Below are positions 55,710 through 64,000 of a stretch of DNA of 64,000 nt, one piece after another (position 1 is the first letter of the stretch; every line of letters begins with the position of its first letter). The stretch is taken from NCBI GenBank assembly GCA_964304625.1, contig OZ199840.1, positions 7,006,001 through 7,070,000 of the forward strand. Direction: 5' to 3'. The notes beneath the pieces were generated by a model. That model was not told where the DNA came from, did no database searches, and worked only from the letters and a program-made list of their open reading frames with translations. The stretch comes from Kudoa neothunni. Taxonomy: Eukaryota; Cnidaria. Made by a program: the position numbers and the translations under genes.

Positions 55710-56290
55710 AGTGTATGTCACTGTCTTTGGTGTTTAGTCTAAAAATTCTATGTTTATAACGTGTCTTTTTGGTGTTATAATTCGCTTTCTTTAAACGTAC
55801 TTCCTGAGTTTTAGTTTTTCTTTTTTTATAGTTCGCCTTTTCATGCGAGAGACCTTTCATTTGTAGGGAGCGCCCAATACGTGTAAGATTCTCGATAGTT
55901 AATTTGGTTCAAGCAATTTACTTTAAAATGGTTAACAAACTGTGCTCTCGGCGGAATTGTGCAGCTAATGAGTAGGTTGTTCGCTTTTAAGACATGGCCC
56001 AATGTGTGATTTTAAAGCAATGATTATTCTGTGTTAAATACGGTGTTTCAAGATCAAAATGCAACCAATCTTTTAGAACGAAATAAAAAATGTTTATGAA
56101 CGTTTTTTTAAATTAAAAATACATTATTTTTATATCAACCGGAAATTTTTACGTGTTTAGCTATACGCCGGATCAAAACACCCTTACAAAATCAAAATTG
56201 AATTCACAAAAATAAACGAAAGTATGTGGCATTTGCTATAATCATGCGAAATAGATATTCTATTAGCAGAATTAACTAATGTTCGATTGA
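55710..56290. other. SAP18 3' flank, no gene seen
   Basis: AT-rich sequence presumably including the SAP18 3' untranslated region. Nothing recognisable. Confidence 0.4.
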
Positions 56291-56299
56291 TTTCTTATG

Positions 56300-56590
56300 A
56301 AATGCCTCAGAAATATACAAATGAATAAATAGCTAAGTGTATGGGTGTTATCAAATCAATGATTGGGCAAATTTAAAACGAAATCAATAAGTTATTTGTT
56401 AAGTCTGCAAAAAATGACGAATAACCGACCAAAATTTTCCAATGTGCAAAAATCATTCATTCAACGTTTAATAGATGATGGTTACACGACAAATTTAGCA
56501 AAAATTGTCTAAAAACTCCTTTTCCTACCACGTTATAGCCCTTTTTAAATCCGAATGAGGTTCTCTTCCATCATCAAATACTAGGTGTAA
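56300..56590 (+). pseudogene. Tc1/mariner (IS630-type) transposase fragment
   Basis: An N-terminal helix-turn-helix remnant (IAKCMGVIKSMIGQI, then SFIQRLIDDGYTTNLAKIV) is followed, after a large deletion, by LPRYSPF and, in the next frame, PFLNPNEVLFHH, the PYSPxLNPxExxF block with the last acidic residue. Several stops. Termini not found. Confidence 0.5.
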
Positions 56591-56599
56591 GAAATAAAA

Positions 56600-57480
56600 A
56601 TCCTTCCGACAATAATAATTATTAAATGCTATTATGGAAGGATCAAATAAAATTACGCCTGAACAATATTTATATTACTACAACCATTCACAATCATAGT
56701 TTATTCTTTTTTCAGACTCAGATACTATTAATAACTGGAAATATGTTTCATCTGAAGAAGATCACATTTTGATTTAGACAAGTTATCGATTGCGTGTGCA
56801 GGTGGCATTTTGATCTTGATATACCGTAAGTTAAATGGTACGTTACTGATTACTTTTCAAGATAGCAGAATGCTATTGATAAATGGTTAAAGAGCACCAA
56901 AATCTAGCGATTTCTAATGGAATTATAACAAATATTGAGCAAAGCATCGTTTCTTATAATATCCAGTGACTAATGTTCGTTTTATTCTAAGATAGAAAAT
57001 ATTATCTAACACCAGAATGCCTGTTCATTTAGTCTGGATGCTTTCAACCTCTTAAAGTTTTCAATCACGGAAAACTCAAACTTAAAAAATGATATTATAT
57101 GACGATAACGCCGACGTTTGGTGCGCTAGTTAAAAATTATTTAAAAATAAAAAAATTAATAATACGATTTAAACGTTTTTAACAGGTAAATTTTAGGTTT
57201 AAATTCAAAAAATTATTGACTGCAAAAATTGCATGGGTACTTTATGTGGTAATTATCGGCGGTGTCGTTAATCTTTTGATAGGCTATTAAGTGGGCGGCA
57301 TTTAGTCGGCGGAAGGAACCTTGTTAGTTTTAATGATCTACTGTTGGTTATTTGCTGCGTTCACGTATGTTATTTGCGCTTGATGGACGAAGGCAACACT
57401 TTATGATTTATAAATTGGTAAAGTTAACGTTTTGATACTCATATTATGGAACTGATCATGATTAGTAAAATTTTATCCTA
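56600..57480. other. no gene seen
   Basis: Non-coding AT-rich sequence. A short GC-rich block near 57290-57330 (AAGTGGGCGGCATTTAGTCG) resembles a MITE fragment but is unpaired. Confidence 0.35.
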
Positions 57481-57483
57481 AAC

Positions 57484-60400
57484 CAGGGGTCACCAAAGTA
57501 CGGCCCGCGATGTGCCCCTTAAAGCTCGAATGCGTTTACGCACACGCAACTGTTTCGGTTCCCTTGGGGGCTATCAGTACATTATTTTAATACAGGATGG
57601 GGAACCTTTTGTTATGAGAGAGCCATAAAGGCCTCATATTTTTTAGACGCTTATTCCATGAGTGCCATGCAATCTATTATCCTAATATATAAAGTAGTAG
57701 TGCCCATGTGAGTGTCAGCAAGTACGCATGTGCGTCAAAATTTTTTCCTTATAGAGAGATATTTATGAAGTTTTGTAAATATTACAATGTTTAAAAAATC
57801 TCTAAATCGTTTTCAAACTACCAAATGTTCCCTTAAGTGTTTAGAAAATGGTGATTTTGTCGATTCAAAGTTTGTTTAACGGATTACTTGAGTTTAACAA
57901 TATGATTGACACCTGCTTATGACCTGCTGATGGTTGGTTGAAGTTAATTTTCCCTTTTATATGCTCTATCAGATGTTGAGTAACTGCTGCTATCTGACTT
58001 TCTATACAAATTTAGTGTGTAAATTAAGGTGTTCGTGCAGATACACTCCTTATTTGTGGAATTTTAATGTATTTGACATGATAAACACATTTTGAAAGTT
58101 CTATTAATTGTTTTAGATATGATAAAAATTTATATATGTCTCATGAATAACGAATTTGTAGAGAACTTTAAAAATACACTGATTGAAGCGTTATAATGGA
58201 AATACTGCGTCCGTAGGTTGCATTGAAATCGTCCGCTAAGTTTAACTTTCCATGATTAGGTTCAATGCAGATGGTTGTACTTTTATTGCACCAAATTATT
58301 TATGTTGATATTGAGACGATTTTTAGCTGTTTGTTTGGGGTAAAGTGCACTGATGTTTATGCCGGGCCAAGCGATGCTAATTTCAGAAATATCAATTAAT
58401 TTGATTTCGTTTCCTTCTATCTCTATTACTTTTTCTAGTGTTTTATATCTTAAAAAGTTAGTGATGCACACAGTTCCCGATCCGGGTCAAACATTAACGT
58501 TTTAAATGACACTTTAAGGGGATTTAAATAATTCGGGAATGAAAAAAATACGACGCTGACCTTAACTTATTTAGTGTTGGCTCCGAGCCACGAAATTTTT
58601 AAATGAACGCCGGGATAGGAGCACTTCTTCAAAGAAATGATCATAATCCAAATCGTTAAAGTATGTTGTTTAAAACTTTGTATTTATTTTATTTCTATGG
58701 GTTAATTCGTAATTTCAATATATTTTTCGAATGCTATTAAAAAATGTCTCTAGGCGAAATCTTCCCCAAGCAACGCTGGGCAGTTCGCGCTAGTTATTAT
58801 TAAAAAGGACAAAAAAATATAATATATAGTTTACAATATTAAAATAATATTTTAAGGGAAGAAAGTCTGATATTATCGAAAATCGGTTACCTACTGTATC
58901 ATATCCTCCTGATTTGAAATTATTTTATGCGCGCATCAAAACTGCGGAGTTTGTAATCAATCCTGAGTTTCATCTAGCGCAGAGTCAAGATAATAATGTT
59001 TATTTCCATTCAGGTTGAATCACGTTTATCGTTAAGTGTATAAAAATTTTATTTTTAATCTCTACTCGTTAAAAAAGATCAAATTATTTCTTTTATTAGT
59101 TAATGCAGCAAGCTCTTAAACCGCGTTGTTAAAGCTCGAAAAACCCTATAATTAATATCGCAATTTTTTTTAATTATAAATAGGGTTAGAAATTTTCGAC
59201 GTTTATTTTTCTGTAAATCGACGGTATTTATCGACTTATATATAAATAAAATTTGTAAAATCGATTTTTATCGACTTTTATTTAAAGAAAGAAAAACTCT
59301 AAATAAAAAGAAAACAAAGTAAATTCGATAATCGTGAATTAAAATAATTATAATGGACCATTGAAATTTAGCATCGCCAACATTGTAAGGCGATCATCAC
59401 CTAAATTTATTCTTTCTTTTCCGAAAACGTATCGGAGTTTTGAGAAACTCCTTTCAACATTGATTGATGACACTGGCAGGGTTAATATATCTTGACAAAG
59501 TATTGAAAGTTGAGGTAAAACATTTGATCGCGTTTTCCAAAAGTTAGGATCGACTGATCTTGTTAAATCTTTCGTCTCTTTACATAACAAATCGAATTCA
59601 TTCTTAAGTTGTTGCCTGTCTTCAATCTTTAGAAAGTAACAAAGATCATCAACATTCAAACGTACAATTGAAATTATATCGTTTGAATCGAGATTTTTCA
59701 CAGTTTCAAAAAATGTATTTGAGGGCAAACACTCATTTAGACATTGAACATTTTAGTTCATTAATAATTTTGTCGCATAAATGTTCACATTAAGTAGAAG
59801 ATTAATTCTACATTGAAATGGAACGAGACCGATAATGTCCTTGTGATTTTTTAGCGAATAGTTCTTGTCGATTCCAAAGTCATTCTTTATCCAGTCACAA
59901 ATTTTCGAGATACAATTTTCTTCGGTTTCAATTATTTTTTAAAAATCAAATAATGGAGTAAGTGCATCGATTAAAATATTTAAAGAAACGTAAAAATTCA
60001 TTAAGTTTTTCTCCAAATTTATCTCCTTTTATATCTTTTAAAAAGTCGATAACTGCTGGGTAATACCCCTTTACTTGCTTTATACAATTAAAGAAACTAT
60101 ACCACCGTACATCTAATACTCTCGGAATTTCTTTGAAATTATCAAAATTATTATTTTTAAGGTGTATCAAAAAAGAATGTTTCGCTTTCCTATTTTTTGA
60201 CAGTAGGGATGAAGATTTCATGCATAAATTTCTAACATCCTTAAAGTAAAGGTCAACAGCTTTTTGAACATCTCCATGAATAATATGTAAAAAACAAGAG
60301 ATTCTGACGATATGAGAATACATAACTTTCAATTCAATATAATATTTTTTCATGTAAGATGCCGAGTCAGAAATAATAGCGATACAATTTTTCTAATCCA

Positions 60401-61393
60401 AATCATATCGTTTTAGAATTTCAGACAAATGGCTAGCAACAATAACAGAATTACATTGATACATCTCGAAGAAACTAACAATAGTTTTGCGTCTATCTGA
60501 GGAACTATCACGGAAGCAGGCCAAAGTGTTAAAAATTAATTGGTCGGTTTTTAGCATCTGAGGACTCGTCAATTATTAAACCAAAACGTAAATCAGACAT
60601 CATTAGTTCAATAGTGGTCACGGCTTCCTTATATATCGTTGGAACATGCTTTTCAACTAAATATTTTCCTACAGGTAGCGGGTAGCGACCGTGACGCAGG
60701 ACAATACGTAGAAATAAATTTCCTTAGATTGCATTCTTTATTAATCGAAGAAAATGGGAGGTCATCAAAAGCAACTATTTTAACCATATCTATTTCTATT
60801 TTATTTGAATTCGCCGTGTCTCGATAAAATATATTAGTTAGAGGGTTTATTTTCGACAAATTCGACTTGATGAAACAATGTTTTTGAGAATTAACGTGTT
60901 CCTGTATTCTATTTTGTTTCTTAGGTATCAACACTTTGCAATATCTACATATTAGTACATCACCAGCAGCTTCTAAATCACTCGATTCCAATAAATAATT
61001 GGTTATTCCACGTCATTTCCTTCCCATTTTTTCACGTGTCTAATGCGGTAAAAACCGGGGAATTTTTGCAAATTCGACGGTTTAAATTGACGAAAATCGA
61101 TTTAAATCGAAAATTTCCAACCCTAATTATAAATTAGATAGGCAGACCGTTCGTTATCTCACTGAAGCCTCAAGAATCAAGAATGAAATATATTAAACTC
61201 TAACACGAGAATTCGTTGTCACATTAACATCTTAATGCATTTCGTCTTTTTTACCAAGATAGGATAAACCGTTAGCGAACAGGAATCAGTTTCATTTTTA
61301 TGACTTCTTTTCTAAACAAAATTTTAATCCCGCCCTCGAAGCTTATGAAAATCCCAAATTTGGCCCGCCAGCTAAAAACTTTGGTAACTGTTG
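57484..61393. mobile_element. outer hAT-type element interrupted by an inner hAT
   Basis: Left end CAGGGGTCACCAAAGTACGG (57484...), right end reverse complemented CAACAGTTACCAAAG then TTTTTAGCTGGCGGGCC (...61393); 11 of the first 15 positions match and both have a GGCCCG-type block just inside. The interior up to 59180 has no recognisable transposase (57594 and 58565 may be further MITE ends). The inner hAT occupies 59181-61125. No clear 8-bp duplication outside. Confidence 0.5.
59181..61125 (-). mobile_element. hAT element with 8-bp TSD and broken transposase
   Basis: A perfect 8-bp duplication ATTATAAA (59173-59180 and 61126-61133) flanks inverted ends TAGGGTTAGAAATTTTCGA and, reverse complemented, TAGGGTTGGAAATTTTCGA (18 of 19). 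On the minus strand 60991-60653 encodes a BED-like zinc finger (ICRYCKVLIPKKQNRIQEHV). 60353-59946 encodes the middle catalytic region (ISCFLHIIHGDVQKAV, IPRVLDVRWYSFFNCIKQV). 59728-59348 encodes the C-terminal hAT dimerisation domain (LTLPVSSINVERSFSKLRYV and RLTMLAMLNFNGPL). The pieces lie in different frames with stops between them, so the transposase is inactive. 1,945 bp in total. Confidence 0.88.
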
Positions 61394-61399
61394 TATCTA

Positions 61400-62890
61400 A
61401 GTTCGCGTGAATCGTGCTAGTGAAAAGAAACACTTTGGAACAAACGACAATAAAGATTAGATGGGTTTCAATTAGAAATACGATGTTTATATATTACTGA
61501 TGTAATATTAGCGCCAACCGCATTATGGCGAGATATTGTGAGAATAGTGATGTCTGGAGTTTGGAGGAAAATAGTGGAATTTAGAGATGCGTCTTTCGGT
61601 TTGGTGGGTTTGGATGGAAATCATTTATAATGAAGTAATAGTAAGGCGGTTGCTGGGAAAGGAAATATATGGTGGGAAGTAGGTTTGATAAAAAGATTAT
61701 GTACATGACAGTAACCCTTGTCCTAAACTGTGTGTACATAAGCGCAATAAAAAATTTTAATCAAACAACACCTATTCACAATGCTGTAAACGGATTTAAT
61801 TATTTTAGGTCCCTGTCACGGATCCTATATCCATAACCTCCATATATACTATGAAGGGAATTATAATATATTACGACTATTAATTACTTATCATACAAAA
61901 ACTTTCGACAGTTACAATTGAAAGTGTCTTCATTGGAGCTTAAACCTGTAAGAGTCACCACAATAGTCCCTAAGAAGGAAATAGTAGGTCGGAAATAATT
62001 GAATACAATAAAAACTAATTACGCCTGAATATTTTTTATCCTTTGTAGTTAAATGAACTAGTGAATTCATTCAATTAATTCATACTTCGACAAAAAAGGG
62101 GACCCGCTGAGTCTCTATGTAACGATTTTTTGCGAACTTTCTAGGGCTAGTATATTCTTATTTTATGTTCTTTTCGATTTTGCGTATATATGATGTATTG
62201 TGCCGGATTTTGGCGAGAAAGTACAATTTCTGCCAAGGGAAGTGTGGCGGCTAAGCCTATTAACAATTATTATTTTGCGCGAGTCGCATAACGTGTCAGT
62301 TTTTTGAATCTGTCTTTTGTGCTGCCGCTTCAGGAAGTTATCGAATATTAAGAAGTTTGTTGCATATGTACGAAGAAGATTATGTTAGAATTACATCGTA
62401 ATATTTAACACTCAATACCTAGAGATTTTAAATTAAAATTAAAATATAGATATATTTTATATGTAGATGAAATATTTTAGAACATTAAAATAAAAAAATT
62501 GATATTCCTTATTACTACATGTTTGCGCATATAACCTATTTTATTCTATAGGATTAGGTTGATTTGAATCATGTACATTGGCGAGCTCACATTCATACTT
62601 TATTGTTACGATCAGCGATAAGCAGGTGCAGTAAGTGATGAAAGTAGATTGGTCGACAAAATGGTATACTCTTAAGACAGAGGTTTAGGAGATGATCAAG
62701 ATAAACTGCTAACAAAACTTAACGATGCCAGAAAAATATTGCGACTTATACTGTTAATTTTGAAGTTTATGTATTTATTGAGCCTATAATCTACTTAACA
62801 CGTACTGGAATCTATTTGCATTGCCTTGTATAATAGGATCGGCATTCTCTATATATACCAAAATACTCTCTCCGATTTTTCAGTACTTTT
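61400..62890. other. no gene seen
   Basis: About 1.5 kb of AT-rich sequence without domain-bearing frames, inverted ends or RNA-gene signatures. Confidence 0.4.
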
Positions 62891-62906
62891 AGTTAAGAAT
62901 TCAAGA

Positions 62907-63021
62907 ATGTTACGTCCCAACCCCAGCAGTCGAAAGTCGGCACAAAGAACATCCTTGCTGAACCCTATAGATTGCTCAAAGTTAATGGATAGTAAATTTG
63001 AAGGCAGTGAAGATATTAATG
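62907..63021 (+). CDS. possible first exon of an unidentified host gene
   Basis: ATG at 62907 opens a frame (MLRPNPSSRKSAQRTSLLNP...) that ends at a usable donor G|GTAATA at 63021/63022. Composition is Ser/Lys-rich and unlike the surrounding AT-rich DNA. No partner exon is found before the window ends, and no family is recognised. Confidence 0.22.
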
Positions 63022-63392
63022 GTAATATTTTATAATTCATTAAAGATTTATAATATTGGGATAATGTTAATTGGTTTGAATATCTGTGGACTTTAAAGAG
63101 CCCATACAATTAATTTCACTAATTGTGCACCTATTAGCTCGATTTTGACATTACTAAATGGTACAGATTTTATAAAATTAGGCATATTGTTTGTGTTATA
63201 TTTATCCTTTATTTACTGTAAAGTGGGCAGTTTAAATTAATTCCAAACTTAATAAAATAAATAAACATATTTTGCGACAAAATTTTACCAATTTATAATA
63301 GTTTCGATAATCATACAAATTTTTAATGTTAATATTTAAGTAATGCTTGAACCACATTAATCCAATATGGAGCTAATCTATGCACGACAAGA

Positions 63393-63450
63393 TCTCGATA
63401 TTGCGTAGCCTCCCCTTGGTCCCCAAACGTTACGCAATCGCAATGCCGAA
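63393..63450 (-). repeat. solo Tigger-A-type right end, decayed
   Basis: Contains ATATTGCGTAG, CCTTGGTCCC and GTTACGCAAT in the same order as the right end of Tigger A2 (45920-45960), so the arms ATTGCGTA and TACGCAAT can pair around the GGTCCC block. No body attached. Confidence 0.5.
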
Positions 63451-63454
63451 TACA

Positions 63455-64000
63455 TGCGCAATTATATAATTTTTTGGATCCAATGAATTATTTAAATTAA
63501 GAGTAACTAGAACTCTTTTAATTTATTATTATCTTAGTCCATTTTGAGGTGTATGTTAAGAAATTCTATCTTTGTTATAACTGAGAAACACATTTATAAT
63601 TTAATTAATGGCATTCTTTTAACCAGAAATTTACAGTGTTTCATCAATCACCACAAACTTGTTATCTTCATCAAATTTTTAAACCTCGTGTTTTTTTATA
63701 AATAAAGTTACAAAATTTTTTATTTGAAATCATGTTTTCTTCCGTTATAATTAAGTTCTCCGTTCAGTCATCCTATGAAAAGATTAATAGGGATAGCGCT
63801 CCAAAATTACATTTAATAATACAATAGACTTTATTTTCTATAAGATTGACATTTAAATAATGTTTGAGTAAAATATAATTTCAAATTTAATTTCTTAAGA
63901 CAAGAATGAATGGATCTTTAATACGTTTTCTAGGGTTTATTAAGCTCACTATTTTTATATCATATTTATTGATTGCGATCATGCTAACTTATGTTGTTTA
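63455..64000. other. no gene seen to window end
   Basis: AT-rich sequence with no recognisable gene, repeat end or RNA gene. Confidence 0.4.

Noticed and set aside
1-64000. rRNA, tRNA, CRISPR, LTR or LINE sequences
   Set aside because: Looked for and not seen: no cloverleafs, no spaced direct-repeat arrays, no reverse transcriptase motifs or paired long terminal repeats.

Overview
The window is AT-rich animal DNA. The host genes are animal or broadly eukaryotic: a polypeptide GalNAc-transferase, CNTD1/COSA-1, PTRH2, a bL35m-like mitoribosomal protein, CKS1, UAP1, SAP18 and a CUB-like type I membrane protein. Their introns are mostly 39-50 bp and usually end in TAG rather than CAG. Sequence alone does not fix the species. 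The transposon load, tiny introns and IS1595/Merlin-like transposases would fit a parasitic or otherwise fast-evolving metazoan (a myxozoan, for example), but that is a guess.

Layout. 0-16.7 kb is accessory DNA: three decayed IS1595/Merlin-like copies, two Tigger/pogo elements (one split across a piggyBac remnant), a hAT derivative inside a piggyBac-type end, a fourth Merlin-like copy and a FLYWCH-MULE with target duplications. 16.9-25.5 kb is a nine-exon GalNAc-transferase whose second intron (6.4 kb) holds an apparently intact Merlin-like element and a broken piggyBac. 26.1-29.4 kb is an old Tigger split by an unclassified 1.84-kb element with about 110-bp inverted ends and a perfect 9-bp target duplication. 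31.1-34.9 kb is a host island: CNTD1 (+), PTRH2 (-), bL35m-like (+). 36.3-38.7 kb holds a hAT MITE and a second MULE; CKS1 sits at 39.5-39.8 kb. 40.0-46.0 kb is a jerky/pogo-like element, a broken piggyBac and a second copy of the 4.5-kb Tigger. 46.5-48.2 kb is the CUB-like membrane gene. 49.4-52.2 kb is hAT, Tigger and MITE debris. 52.7-55.7 kb is the divergent pair UAP1 (-) / SAP18 (+). 57.5-61.4 kb is a hAT inside another hAT-type element. The rest is mostly non-coding.

How the genes relate. PTRH2 and the bL35m-like gene both serve mitochondrial translation and are head-to-head across about 430 bp. UAP1 makes UDP-GlcNAc/UDP-GalNAc, the donor type used by the GalNAc-transferase; this link is biochemical, not positional. 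CNTD1 and CKS1 are both cell-cycle/meiosis proteins. I saw no rRNA, tRNA or CRISPR array, and no reverse transcriptase, LTR or capsid gene.

The host gene models (GALNT, CNTD1, PTRH2, bL35m-like, CKS1, CUB-like, UAP1, SAP18) were assembled by hand from GT-AG boundaries; each totals a multiple of three and stays in frame across every junction.
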